The notes: a model not told the origin generated them from the sequence alone. A stretch of DNA of 64,000 nucleotides from Siphonodentalium dalli (GCA_032622095.1 CP136067.1:200284052-200348051), one strand, 5' to 3'. Counted from the stretch's first letter, positions 30,373 through 43,440 are shown. Made by a program: numbers and translations.

Positions 30373-31621
30373 TGTGAGGTAAATGTACACATAGATATAT
30401 GCAAGTCTTTAATAGGTCGTCAATAATATACAAATGTGACACACTCTTATGACTAATGTGTAGTTTTTCTACACACAATGTGTAGCCCTGCTACACAATC
30501 ATTATTCAGTTTTGATCTTAAACATATTTGTGTAGTATATGTGTAGTTTTATGTAGGTACACAAATTGTGTAACAATTTTTACACAATAAATGGTTAAAT
30601 TTCTACACATTTATACACATTGATGTGCATAACATCAACACATATGCCTTACACATTTTGTGTAGATTCTTACACATATATATCGTAGACAAGAATGTAA
30701 GTTCAGTATTCCCAACTGTGGGTATATAGTATTGATGACATATGGATATTTATATGTTAAAACTTTCATGGCGTACAATGGTACGTAATATTTTGCTCTT
30801 TCATGTGTGAGTTTTCGTTTTAAATGAACAAACCAGGGTCGTGGCGTGGTTGCACAATATTAGTATTGACGTATTACAACAATCATATAAACAAGTGTAA
30901 GAGTATTCTTCGTGAAAATTTTAACAAATAAATCCTCATATATCATTAATACTATACTCACAAGTCGGAATTCTGAACTTACATTCCTTGTCTACGATCG
31001 CTGTAGATTGTATTCCAAAAAATATACTCAAACAATATGGCCGTCATGTAGCAGACTATGAAACTGAATGCACGCAATGCGCATGCTCTACGTTTTTACA
31101 CAATTATGTGTAATAAAATATACACATTATGTGTAGAACGACACTTGGTCAATGTATTTGTATGTAAAACTACACATTGCTATGTGTATTAACCGGGTTT
31201 ACACATTTTATGTGTAATGGTTTCTACACATTAGTTATAAGAGTGCAGATCGATGACCCTAGTATCTGAGTAGTCTAGCCTCTACATATCAGAGGCTCGG
31301 AAGTGGAATAGGACAAGCATGATATCTTAGGGAATTGTATTTACTCATATACTATCCGATTGAATACATAATGAGGAGTTTGGTAATACACATCTGGATT
31401 GGCCCCGCTCTTATGGTAATTTCCGATGACCGTATATGGGAGTCGACTTCATTGTGTGATATCAACGCCTGAGAGTGTGTGAGGTTTCCTAAAGGAACCG
31501 AACACGGATATTCGAGTTTTCGTTCTACCTATAAGAACATTGCTATAATGTACACGTAGTATTATATGTCCTTGAATCAAGTTATGGGAATAAAATGGGG
31601 CATGGGTATAGTTATGTCACA
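30373..31621 (-). mobile_element. Diverged solo LTR of a related family, with nested insertion
   Basis: Starts TGTGAGGTAAATGTACACAT and ends GTTATGTCACA. It aligns with the 455-bp LTR at both ends, for example GGTTTGGTAATACACATC-like and GAACCGAACACG stretches. A 4-bp duplication ACAA (30,369-30,372 and 31,622-31,625) flanks it, as for the full element. The extra length is a foldback element at 30,442-31,245. Internal genes were lost by LTR-LTR recombination. Confidence 0.85.
30442..31245. mobile_element. Foldback/MITE element rich in TGTGTAG/CTACACA
   Basis: Ends in a 22-bp terminal inverted repeat (CACTCTTATRACTAATGTGT, one mismatch). An inner inverted pair, GTAGACAAGAATGTAAGTTC at about 30,689 and its complement at about 30,974, shows deep foldback structure. 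Many TGTGTA and TACACA steps fill both arms. No ORF. It split the solo LTR, so it is younger than that LTR. Confidence 0.85.
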
Positions 31622-32497
31622 ACAATTTCACGCCTTACATGTTACCAAAAAGTATGCCATTAATGTGTTTTACTTTTACATGCACATAAATTTGAGTTTT
31701 AACTATGATAATGTAGCTTTCTTCCGTTATACATTAAAAGGGCATGCCCGATTCATATGTTTTAGAATGGTCGCAATTAGTATTACCCGTAACTGAAGAG
31801 GGCGTTTCAGCTATTATCGGTTTTTATTTACAGCCATATTTATACAGTATTCAGTGAAAGGTGAACACATCACGTATGTGCAGCCTTTTTCCGGATTAGA
31901 TTCCACGAGGCAGATAACAAGTTTGACCTTTTCAAACATCAAAGTATTGTCTGTCATTTTATGCATTGAGGATTTAAGTTTCATCAAAACTATGATCGCG
32001 ATAGACGAACTACGATGTATTTTTCAGTTTCGAATAAAAACTAATTTCGATCATTCTAAAACATATGAATCATAATGCCTACCGGGAAATCGTATTGTCA
32101 CCACGGGCTAATTCTACGGTAAATTAGCAAATTAAGAGCAAAAAAATTGGTGTTGACCCGTGAAAAATACCATTCGTCTGACCGTTAATAGTTACGGTAT
32201 TCATATTAATTAAACTGTGTTGAACCGTAAAAACACAACGGTCTGATAATTACTGGTTACAGTCTGCCAGTTACTTAAACAGTTTTGTACCGTGAAACAT
32301 GCTACAGCCTGACCGTATGTTTAACGGTCCAAGGTTGGCAGCGATGTATGACACCGTTAAAACGATGGGCATTTTTCTAACAGTGTACTTAAATTTATTA
32401 ACATTCGTGCCCCACAGTCCTATTGAAAATCAACAAGCTATACGTATTTAAGTCGTCGAACGATAACACAAAAGCTTATATTTGAGAATTTTCCCTA
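31622..32497. other. No gene; degenerate ACCGTGAAA/GTCTGACCGTTA repeat at its end
   Basis: From about 32,150 to 32,380 roughly three diverged copies of a 65-70 bp unit (ACCGT.AAA...GTCTGACCGTTAA) can be seen. The rest is unique-looking. Confidence 0.45.
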
Positions 32498-33000
32498 TCT
32501 CATATATATATTGAAGACATCTGTTTGTTTGTTTGTTTGTCTGTATGTATGTCATTTATACAAATCTACGATTCTCGACCAATCGGGACGAAACTTGGTA
32601 CGTGTGTGTAGTTTGACCAGGCGGTCGTCGTTGTCGTGTTGGCGAGCCCGTGCGACGCCAGCTTCGCGCATCCGCAGACGAGATCTCGGAAACGGGTGGA
32701 GCTATCGACTTGAAATTTGCTATGTGAATGTATCTTGCCCCGGATACGAATTTTATCGGGTCGCCGAGCCCGTGCGACACCAGCTTCGCGCATACGCAGA
32801 CGAGATCTCGGAAACGGGTGGAGCTATCGACTTGAAATTTGCTATGTGAATGTATCTTGCCCCGGATACGAATTTTATCGGGTCGCCGAGCCCGTGCGAC
32901 GCCAGCTTCGCGCATGCGCAGACCAGATATCGGAAACGGGTAGAGCTATCGACTTGAAATTTGGTTTTTGAATAACCCGGACGTCGGGCTCATCGGCTAG
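32498..33000 (+). mobile_element. Helitron-like non-autonomous element 1
   Basis: Begins TCTCATATATATATTGAAGA after an A and ends GGGCTCATCGGCTAG before a T. A short hairpin CCCGGACGTCGGG precedes the CTAG end. TC...CTRR, insertion between A and T, and a 3' hairpin are Helitron hallmarks. Three tandem copies of a 122-bp internal unit (GAGCCCGTGCGACGCCAGCT at 32,644, 32,767 and 32,888) fill it. No Rep/helicase gene. Confidence 0.7.
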
Positions 33001-33888
33001 TCTAATATATAATTTTGGGACTTCTGTTTGTCTGTCTGTCTGTTAGCTATGGCCGGGAAAACTGCCGGACGGATTTCGACCAAACTTCCTATCTAAGGGT
33101 AAAAATCCAGATGAAGTGTCGTCGCATTGCTTTTGAGAAACTCCGAGCACCCATTCTCCATTCCCACTGCCGCCATCTTGGAATTGTGGGGTTAATCGCG
33201 TGATAGTTAAAGAGCGTTCGTATCCGCAGTGTCGTTGATAAAGAGCGTGTATGTGTTCAGACATGAGCGTGTTGTGTCTGTGTCCAGACATGAGCGTAAT
33301 GTGTGATCCTTATGTATGTGTTCGTACTTAGGGAATTCGATGGCCCCAGGGGTCATAGGGCGAGGAGTCCAGATTGGTACTTAGTGGTTCCTAGGAATGG
33401 AGGAGATTTTCATCGGGTCAGTTTTTCCGCCCGAGGTGACCTTCACCTTGAAACGGGTATCCACAAATGCTATATATGTATGTGTGTCCGTTATAGACTC
33501 GAAAACGGCCCTATCGATTGAGTGCAAACTTGCTACCTATGGGCACTTTTGTCCGGGAAGTCTCATGGACCAGTCAAATTGTTTCCCCGACCTGACCTTG
33601 ACCTTCAAAATGATCAATTCAAGGTCAAATCCGGTAAAACTGGCGGATTTCGACGAAATTTGATACCTATGTGAACTTTTGTCCGGAAAATGTATTTGAC
33701 GGGTCAAATCGTTACCAGGACATGACCTTGACCTTCAAAATGGTCAATTCAAGGTCAAATCGGATAAAACTGGCGGATTTCAACGATTTTTTTTGCAAAT
33801 GCAGCACACGTGTCTCGGAAGCTGTTGCAATTGCTTTTTCGAACAAAGCCATGGGACGAATGCCGCCAGTGGCGGGCTAATCTGCTAG
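33001..33888 (+). mobile_element. Helitron-like non-autonomous element 2, abutting the first
   Basis: Begins TCTAATATATAATTTTGGGA directly after the CTAG of element 1 and ends CCGCCAGTGGCGGGCTAATC TGCTAG before a T. The hairpin CCGCC-AGT-GGCGG lies 7 nt from the end block. Internal direct repeats carry TGACCTTGACCTTCAAAATG. ATAAAGAGCG motifs occur at 33,207 and 33,237. Its 3' end recurs in reverse at 57,243. Confidence 0.7.
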
Positions 33889-35590
33889 TTCATATATATT
33901 TAGGGAGTATGCGCTATTCGCGGCACTGGCGCGTTTAAGCGCGAAGCGACCCCTAATGTGCATTCTCAATTCTATTGTTCATATAAAATGCGGATCGCCA
34001 AGATTACTCCAAGACATTCGTTAAAGCAATCTCTCACGCGCATTTGAATCATCGACAATTTATTCCGCCGCGTTTCGGCACGGACGCAAATGCGCGTGGA
34101 AACATTCAATCCGCGTTGCGCACGAACGCGTTTACGGACGAACCTCAATTGAGACAAGTTTGGCGGCGAGTGGAGAGTAAATGCGTTTAACGGATTTTTT
34201 TGTTTATACAAATAATTTATCCAAATTGACAACAACACCGACATTATTAAGCTAACGACAGATATACTTGCCTGAATATCGTATCGTTTTCGTGCGTAAA
34301 TTCGCATACGTTTTATGTATCACTTATAAACGGATACGATAATACGCATGTATGCGTATATAGCTTTAAGCTAGGCACACATACCTGCGTAAAACATCCG
34401 ATTTACTTATGCGTAAGTCGCATCCGTTTTCGTCGACTACCAACATATGATTTTCAGTTTACCACGACAAATACCTGCGACAACGATTATTTGATACAAC
34501 AATCGGATGCGAATAACGCATACTATCATGACCAAAAGTCGTCAGTCGGAGGATTTTCCACGATGTATTTACTGGTGTTTTCCACAAACATTTTCTATTT
34601 TCATGCTTTTTCTCTGCTTTGACCAAAAATATTGTTACTAATGTTATGTTTACTGAAAGAAAGCACATGTAGTCGGCAATATATTGAACCCTGCTTTAAA
34701 TAAATGTATTTTTCCTTGTGAATCGTAGCTTTTTCATTAGTGATGAGTGTACACGCACCACAATTAAGTGGTTAGTTACCATGAACTTGTTCAGAGTCGA
34801 TTGAATAAATAGAGGACACCAAACGAGTCAGCGAAATTTACAAAAGGTGTTCAGCAAATTAGGCATGAACCGTCAATATGGGCAAGGTGCATGCCTAATT
34901 TACTGGAATTTCGCTTATAAACTGAGTCGACTTGAAGATTACATATTGCTGTAGGGCCCAAGCAAACCGCAAAACTACGACACTGTTCAATTGGGGTAAT
35001 AAATTAAACTATGTACCATAGAAGTAAAGCATGTGGTTAAATTACATATACTTAATTATGCTATTGGTGCTACTACTGTAATGGTCGTTGGTCATCATTT
35101 GGCAATGAGTATAATGACCGTGTATGAAATGTTGTACCATATAAAATAACACGAAATAATGACGGAGGCGAAGAAAACACAACGAGAAACGAGGAAAATG
35201 GCAATCAAATAGGATATGACATACTACATAGTATTTTGGCAGCTACGAGCATATACTACACTATTTTTCAAACAAGCTGATACCTCGTGTGTGTCAAAAC
35301 GCACACTTGTTAAACGCATTTAACCAGTGCCGTGTGTTTCACATCAATGGCCACATTAGTCAATCACCAAATTATTTGGGTGTATTTACGTCACAATTCA
35401 ACTGAATTTAATTCAACCAAATTACCACGCAAATTGACCGGATTTGAATTTAATGAATGGTTGGGTATGTACTTTCAACGTCTGTAATGAATGGAAGTGT
35501 ACATCACTTCTAATCTTATTGAAAATACGTTGCACAAATGTGAACAAACAATTTACCATTCAATTTTATTAACTGTGTGGTCTGTAGTGC
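33889..35590. other. No gene; dispersed repeat and a small inverted repeat
   Basis: Contains the second copy of the 9.9-kb dispersed repeat (34,375-34,530). An inverted pair AAATTAGGCATG...CATGCCTAATTT lies at 34,857-34,901. Otherwise AT-rich unique-looking sequence. Confidence 0.5.
34375..34530 (+). repeat. Dispersed repeat, copy 2
   Basis: Same block order and orientation as 9,895-10,062, with a few small indels (for example CTTATGCGTAAGTCGCATCC). Confidence 0.75.
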
Positions 35591-35622
35591 GTGTTATCAA
35601 TGGAACCATCACATTTACACAG

Positions 35623-36905
35623 ACATGACAATTGGAACTTATTCCCTATTCCTTATTCCTTATTTTCAAAAATGTCGCTTTCGACCGATTTGACGGCATG
35701 GGTGGGTGGCCCGCCCCAAATACCACATAGAAACACCCCGACCCCCATCCATCACCCCGGGGGGTGCCAACCCGAGGGGTTGAAAATGGGGTATGGACCA
35801 TTTTCGAGAACGGTAAGGATTTCGACCGATTTGACGGCATGGGCGGGTGGCCCGCCCCAAATACCACCTAGAAACACCCGACCCCTCCCCCCACCCATCA
35901 CCCCGGGGTGCCACCCCGAGGGGGTGAAAATGGGGTATGGACCATTTTTGAGAACGGTAAGGATTTCGACCGATTTGACGGCATGTGTGGGTGGCCCGCC
36001 CCAAATACCACCTAGAAACAACCCGACCCCTCACCCATCACCCCCGGTGGTGCCACCCCGAGGGGGTGAAAATGGGGTATGGACCATTTTCGAGAACGGT
36101 AAGGATTTCGACCAATTTGACGGCATGGGTGCGTGGCCCGCCCCAAATACCACCTAGAAACACCCGATTCCCCACCCATCACCCCCGGGGTGCCAGTCCG
36201 AGGGGTGAAAATGGGGTATGGACCATTTTTGAGAACGGTAAGGATTTCGACCGATTTGACGGCATGGGTGGGTGGCCCGCCCCAAATACCACCTAGAAAC
36301 ACCCCGACCCCCCCCCCCCCACCCATCACTGCCGGGGGGTGCCACCCGAGGGGGTGAAAATGGAGTATGGACCATTTTCCAGAACGGTAAGGATTTCGAC
36401 CAATTTGACGGCATGGGTGGGTGGCCCGCCCCAAATACCACCTAGAAACACCCGACCCCCCACCCATTACCCCCGGGTGGGTGCCACCCGAGGGGGTGAA
36501 AATGGAGTATGGACCATTTTCGAGAACGGTAAGGATTTCGACCAATTTGACGGCATGGGTGGTTGGCCCGCCCCAAATACCACCTAGAAACACCCGATCC
36601 CCCACCCATCACCCCCGGGGGTGCCACCACGAGGGGTGATAATGGGGTATGGACCATTTTCGAGAACGGTAAGAATTTCGACCGATTTGATGGCATGGGT
36701 GGGTGGCCCGCCCCAAATACCACCTAGAAACACCCGAGCCCCCCCCCCCACACATCACCCCGGGGGGGGGGGGGGTAAAAATGGGGTATGGACAATTTTC
36801 GAGAACGGTAAGGATTTCGGCAAATTTGACGGCATGAGTGTGTGGCCCGCCCCAAATACGACATAAAAACACCCAGACCCTCACCCATCACCCCGGGGGT
36901 GCCAC
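35623..36905 (+). repeat. 145-bp tandem array, nine copies
   Basis: CGATTTGACGGCATG recurs about every 142-146 bp from 35,684 to 36,825. The unit includes GGTGGCCCGCCCCAAATACC, CACCCATCACCCC and GGGTATGGACCATTTTCGAG. Its pyrimidine runs vary in length. Several frames are open across the array, but this is a property of the repeat. The left border GGAACTTATTCCCTATTCCT also flanks the copy at 13.4 kb in reverse. Confidence 0.95.
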
Positions 36906-37324
36906 ATATGCTATATAAACCATTTGTGAACGAACAGACAATATACGGGAATAATACCATAGTATATATATACAGGACAGATGCAACATTTTATCTCCGC
37001 AAGGATTTAAAATCAGCGAAGAAATACACGGGGCTAAAACCATACTATATATATACCACATCATCTACCCAAGGCTCTATAAACCTTCCAGAAAAGGGTT
37101 TTCTTTTGGGGAGTGAAATTGCTTAGCAAAAAGGGGCTCGGAATGTTTTGGGGGTAACATAAATGATAGACACACTTTGACGGGGGTAATCCATAATCAA
37201 ATAACGCCGTTCGAATAATTTAGATTCGGAGACATACATCGCAGCAGTTGTAATTTCACTAGACCTATATATTACAAAATTTTACTGATAATCACGAACC
37301 GATATAAGTTGGCTTATTAGAAAA
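36906..37324. other. No gene seen
   Basis: Unique-looking AT-rich sequence between the 145-bp array and the foldback element. Confidence 0.5.
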
Positions 37325-37780
37325 TAAACGCTCTTTATTGGCAAAATAACGAGCACACTCAAGTATATATACTTGGTACGTGGTATTGGTATAAGATATT
37401 GCTGTACTGGCGGAGTAACTGGCACCACTGCCAGATATATCGATCCATGCTCCAAGTGTCAATTGTTAATAAAGAGCGTTTTATTCAAAGGAACGCGATA
37501 TTGACGAAGTAACGGACACGCTATATATAGTAATATTATCTCCTATACATATATATAGCGTGTCCGTTATTTTGTCAATAGCGCGTTCCCTAGAATGAAA
37601 CACGCTCTTTATTAACACTTGACACTTGGTGTATGGATCGATATATCTGGCAGTGGTGTTAACCATCTCTACCGTATGTAAAATATCCTTGAGTGTGCCC
37701 TTTACTCCGCCAGTAGAGCAATATAGAGGAATACGTTGTTTAATCAAGTAATATTAACACGTTGGGGGAATAACGAGCAC
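37325..37780. mobile_element. Foldback element with long imperfect inverted repeat
   Basis: The core GAACGCGATATTGACGAAGT...ACACGCTATATATA (37,491-37,528) is inverted at 37,550-37,590. The pairing continues outward through CCAAGTGTC...GACACTTGG, CTGCCAGATATATCGATCCA against TGGATCGATATATCTGGCAG, and CTGGCGGAGTAA against TTTACTCCGCCAG. Each arm carries an ATAAAGAGCG motif. No ORF. Target duplication not resolved. Confidence 0.8.
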
Positions 37781-40700
37781 ACTATGGGATAATATTAAAA
37801 GTTGCATTTTTATATTTTTACAGAACATTTGAAGAGTAACCATTTGAACAGCAATTGAACAAGAAGAGTTGCGGACATACGAAACTATCACCGTACATAA
37901 TATACGCAAGGGTCGCAGATTGTCCTGACAAACTCGAGCAATCTTTCTTCTTCTTTTTTTTCTTTTTTTTTTATTGAATAGCAAAACATACACGGAATAA
38001 CACAGACATACCTTAGTATACGATACTGCAAGGGCGAGAGGGTAAACTATCTCACTGTCACGTGCGCACAGTCTCACACTCTTCATTCGCATCTGGTGTC
38101 ATCATTTCAGCCAAACCTTGGCTGTTTATTTCGCAGTGGTTTCTGGGATGATCTGTGTGTCGACTGAGAACACATGGAGGATTTGTGTAAATGTTAGCCC
38201 AAACTACATTTCGAAGTAACGAGGGCTTTGTTGTTTATTTCGAGGAATAATACCCCATCAGATGAATTCAGCCCAAATATATTGACATGTGTCGAGGGTC
38301 TAACTCTATACTGAGCAATAAAAAAGTAATATAATAAATACCGAGTATATTTAATTTAACGCCAATGGGTCGTTTCTGTGCGTTTAAGAGTGTATTTATG
38401 CCTAAAGCCAAGTGAAATAACGATCTTAAAATGAATTGGCCGGTATATTTTATTAGTTATCGGGGTTACCAGGGTCGTAGTTGCATAAATTACAATACAT
38501 CTTATTTTTATGCTAAGATAATTGCGTGGTTATTTGTTATAGCTTGATCGGTATTGAGGTTAACACACATCCCATATATGGAAATTCCAAATATGGAAAG
38601 TGACTTGCGCATGCGCAAAACAGATACAATGGTCTTACTAAAAACGAAGCAATGAACGATTGATAACAACAAACACCGACCCAGTTAAATAACGACATTA
38701 GATGGCGGTGTATTGCGTCTTTAAGAGTGTGTTGATGTCTATATCATGTGATTAACTAATTAAAAATTATTTCGCCTACATATTTCGATAATTATCAGTT
38801 CCACAGTTCGATCATGAAACAATATTTCTGACTTTATGTTAAGATTATTGCTTGGTATTTGTTTCAAATCAGATAGCTGCATCTCGGTAATCTTGATCGC
38901 CTTGAGCAGATATATTTATAGCGTCGGTTCTGCCAACGAAGCGAAGAAATGTTGTAAAATTCCACGTCTAAATACGCGTCTTATTCTCACTTATACCGTG
39001 TTTATATCAGTTTTATTCTATGTGTTGTTGTGTATTGTATTACTTTGATCAAGGTTGCGCTGTTGTTATTCTCACAAAAGGTAAATTTGATGCGTGTTTG
39101 ATGCGTGTTTACATTTCACCATGTACAGTCTGCGACGGAATTCCACATGTCCGAGCGCCATTGATTCCTTAATTACGAGACTAATTTATCGAATGAGGTC
39201 AAATTTTCGCATTTAACAAGACTCGTATGTTATTCTGCACCATTCTGACGAGTGCCGACTTTCATTTCGCATTATTTTCGTTTTTATCGAAAAATAATCG
39301 TTCTCTATGGAGATTCCCATGTAAATTTTTTCAACCAAAAAAAATTCATTGTTTTGCCAATTTCAAGCTAGTTTATAGTATGGTCATGGCATAATTTGGC
39401 CTAGCGAGTGACGGTAGACGTTCCTTGAGTGTGCACAACAAAGTTTGGTCCCGACGAAGCAGGCTAAAATCCTGAAATTTGTCAATTTTACTTTGCGTGT
39501 GAAGAAAATATTCATTTAAACTTCCAAAATTGGTTGAAATATGCTCAACAACATTCAGTTGAATGGTGACATTATTTATAGTCACCGACTAACTTCCACG
39601 ATGAATCAAATTTGTTTTTATTGGTGACAATTATGTCGCGAGAGATAAAAATGTAAAAAAAATTAAGAAAATGTTAAATTTTAGCTCATTTTAAGACTTT
39701 AATTGCTTGGTAATTATTGAGATTGCAGTTTCCTTATATGGCAACTCCTTATTTGGAAGTTTCTTGCGCATGCGCAGAAATGATAGAATTCCATGAAGAC
39801 GTCGCCATTTTTTTTATTAGTCCAGGCAGAGAAATTTTTGTTTCATTTATTTAATTTATGATGGCGATGTTATTTGATCAATAATAGTCAATTTTGTGTT
39901 GATAACACGATGGTAAGATCAGTTCTGCAAATATCCACTGCACCTGCGAAGTTGATTTGTATAATTGCAGATTTCAATGATCCTTTGTTCTTGTACTAAT
40001 AATAATACTATTACGCGTTGGGCGGATCTACTGGTTATCCGTAACTTTTTGATTATCTCCCCTGATCTCGTTAGGTGATCACGTGACCCAATACAAATAG
40101 CAGCTACCATGAAAATTAGAAGATTCATCGTTTGCGATACAAAACATAACTAAAATGGCAATTTTATTGGAGGAAAAATATAATTTATTTTGCGAATGCA
40201 ATGTAAACCTCACCGCGAGGATATGCAATATATAAAAGTGTTTATGGTGGCTAAATCAAGCAGATATCGCCATTAGTGTTGCCTGCATTGTCTCTGTTTA
40301 TTTTTTTGCCTTCTGGAAGTTCTGCCAAGTTCTGGCAGTTCTGCAACTCAGTGTACTTTAAAACCTGATATGTTTGCTCTGCTTCTTTCCATGGTGGCTA
40401 ATAGAGAAGCAGGATACCAACATGAGATTATCAATATTAATCAGATAATAGCAGCCGAAAGACTGTCAATTACCTTAAGGTATTTGGCTATTGCCACTAC
40501 TGGTACGTACTTCTCGTAGATCGGCAGAGATCGGTGTTAATTATCTTCGTCAATAATGTCACGTCACGCTTGTTAATAATTCATTTGTTCGGAAATACTT
40601 ATTGTGGTATAAAATTGAACTACCACCACTTCCAAAAACAACACCGATAAACAATAACGCTCTTTTCTGTTCCATGCAATGGAAATGGCTATTTATTGTC

Positions 40701-41717
40701 CTGATATCAGTGATATAAATGAATGCCTAAAATTAGTATTATCCTGAAATAAATTTATGCCACTTTGGCGAACATGGGAACCACGGTACAATTTATGCCA
40801 TTTAGGCACACTTCAGAGTGAAATCAGGGCTTTTTATTCGGCGAGAATCCAAATCTAGATTCTCGTAAATATTCTCGCAAATTACCCTGGATTCTCGTGA
40901 AAAAGTATATATGGATTCTCGCAAGATCAGATGAAATATATGCCCTGGAAATATAGCAAATCGTTTAATGCTTTAGAATTTTTGTTTTCGGAGATTTATA
41001 TATGTGCTTAAATACATATTATGGACTTGTTATGGACTTTTTCGGGTGCGAGAAATTGATAAGTTAGTGCTCATGAGGCACTTTGCCAACCTGGGGAATG
41101 TTATCATTCTACTAACATCACTGAAAATTTCCAACAAAATCTACCACACCACTTCACAGAGAACATCGTCTGAACTACTCCAAATTGTAAATATTTACAT
41201 CTCGATTCGGGGCGCAACTATCGGCTATAATTGAACAAAAATTATTTCGCCATCGAGAGTCATTGCATTTAACTAATATATAAGAATGACGTGTATCATC
41301 CATTTTGGATTAATATTTGTAACAAATAACTACTTTGAGAAAGATTATTCTTAATTTCTATTTGATTACTCTGCCCGGTGTCTGACGGAGTGTTTCACAT
41401 CACTTTAATCAAGGAAGACTATTCAGAAAAACTGCATTTAAAGATCAGCAAACAACTTTCCTTTTTAGGGCCACCACATCTTTCCAGCCATCACCCATTA
41501 GCAGTTTGTTTTCAGTACATTTTAATATTCATTGGAACGTTAACAATTATTCGCTGACAGAAATCACGTTAATATCGCCTTTCGTTACTGGTTTCCTCGA
41601 CTCAAATATTTCTCACTGCTCAATACTTATAATTAAAAAAAATGTTCTGTTATTTGTGTCACTTCTTAATAGCTTTATGTATTCTGCTATTGAAAAGAAA
41701 AACAGTTGCAGTATACC
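37781..41717. other. No gene recognised in about 3.9 kb
   Basis: AT-rich sequence with short incidental ORFs. Two distant similar patches, near 38,575-38,640 and 39,730-39,790, share a TATGGAA/TTTGGAA step followed by CTTGCGCATGCGCA. A CTTCTTTTTTT pyrimidine run lies near 37,945-37,972. CGCTCTTTT occurs near 40,658. Confidence 0.4.
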
Positions 41718-42215
41718 TTAAAGGTACGGAAGGCCTTGGTGTGTATCCTGTGAACATATTTCCACCTGTCAAAAACCGCTACAAACGAAAATAATATTCA
41801 AATATAGACATACTTTGTTAATATACAAATGAGAAATATCTCATAAACAGTATGTTATTGTCATAAATTTGACGATTGTTATGTAAACAAAGCATAACAA
41901 GTTAATTTCTTGGTGTTTCTTTATATTATGATGGTAAACATAAAGAGCGTTCTTTGTTGCTCAATTCCTTATTTGGAAATAATAAAGAGCGTTTATACCA
42001 TTTGCGTGTGATTAGCCAGTAGCATTGTGCTGCCTTCTATAACACAATCAGACTATTGTTTAGGTAAAATTTAGTAGGTCTTTATGTAAGCATGATGTTT
42101 ACGCGATAGTGATCGTATATTTGAACCAAAATGTATGCGTTTTAATATTTTTCTGTTTACGGTGTTTGGAACAAATATGAATATTTTCGACAACTAAGCC
42201 CCCTCGTCCCTTTAA
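41718..42215. mobile_element. TTAA-flanked MITE, copy 1 (diverged ends)
   Basis: Begins TTAAAGGTACGGAAGGCCTT and ends near CCCTCGTCCCTTTAA. It is co-linear with the copy at 52,214-52,715. Two ATAAAGAGCGTT motifs flank a TCCTTATTTGGAA core. The right end is more eroded than in the second copy. Confidence 0.85.
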
Positions 42216-43440
42216 TATAATTAATATAACATCCCTCATCCAATAATCTCCAAATTGCAATTCTAATTTCAATCCTAGTTACACGTCACGCCGCCCCTCA
42301 TCATTTGACAATTGTGAACCCTTTTTTTGCTGCTGCTGCAACTGCTCAATTTCTTTAAAAAATATTGAAAAAATGGCCCTCCCGCCCGCCGACATTTACC
42401 TCTGATTTTTGTTTTTGATCATCGGTCCGCACCAAAATTGAGTACACGTCCCTATATAATATACCTATTTAAACCGAGTATACACGGTGGTGTAATATAT
42501 CAACCGTTAATTTAACCGTTTAGGTAGCATATTTCCACGTATACGTTATCACGACAAATCTCTGCTGATCTGTTATTAATGAACCAAACAATTAACATGT
42601 CAACACACTCTGGGCCGCCAATGCTACAGTGTATAAACGTAACGGGACAAATATGCACATTATATTGGCAGATAACGAGAACATTCATCACCAGCAATCT
42701 GCTCACCCCTTTCAGCCGATACGATAGAAACTAAACGATTTGTTACTTCTAATTACCCGTACTTAATTACACTACTTGCGTGTAAATAAAGTACGACCCC
42801 ATTACCACTAAAGGTGAAACATGGGATTTAGAACATTAATATTCACTCTTACATAGTTCCACATTCAAGGTTCGTCTTGTGTAATCGTATGTCAGTTGTA
42901 ACGTTGTGAAACTGCAACCGAACTGAATTATTCTATGCTAAATAGTTCATGGCTGACCTGATGCATGCATCTTAGTTTTCTTGTAATAAATGTGACATGG
43001 ACATATAATATGTTGATATCAAATAACGGAGATTGGTCACGATACACGACACAGCGCTGCGAAACAGTCAGGATATGTCAAAACAGAAGATACAGCCTCG
43101 ATGACGGGAGCTATATTAATAGAGTTGTTACCCTTTGTTCTTTGTCGACAAATTATTTCGTGGTTTACGAACAATCGGTCAAAGACTGGCCATGTTCCAA
43201 CTTTCTATTCTACCAATATAATATTGAAATATATATCCGAACGGCCTTTAAAGTGTTGTATCTTATCGGGTTTCGTTTTCAAGTGCTCGTTTCATTAGAA
43301 GCCACTTGGTATCGAACATATAACGTTCAAGTCTGCAGTATGCATTGTATTTTTTCGCAATTATACCTAAAGTTGAATTCTGCAATTAAAGCATTCATAG
43401 ACAATTGGTCCGTTGTAAATTTTGTTTTGTAAATATAGTT
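42216..43440. other. No gene recognised
   Basis: A 155-aa frame at 42,965-43,432 has no domain, coding bias or neighbour support. The rest is AT-rich. Confidence 0.4.

Noticed and set aside
32556-32971. Overlapping Arg-rich ORFs
   Set aside because: Produced by the 122-bp tandem unit inside the Helitron-like element.
35591-36960. Long Pro- and Gly-rich ORFs on both strands (up to 197 aa)
   Set aside because: The 145-bp array is open in several frames on both strands; poly-C/G runs vary freely in length, which a real reading frame would not tolerate.
42965-43432. 155-aa plus-strand ORF
   Set aside because: No domain, no start context or splice support; other frames here are also partly open.
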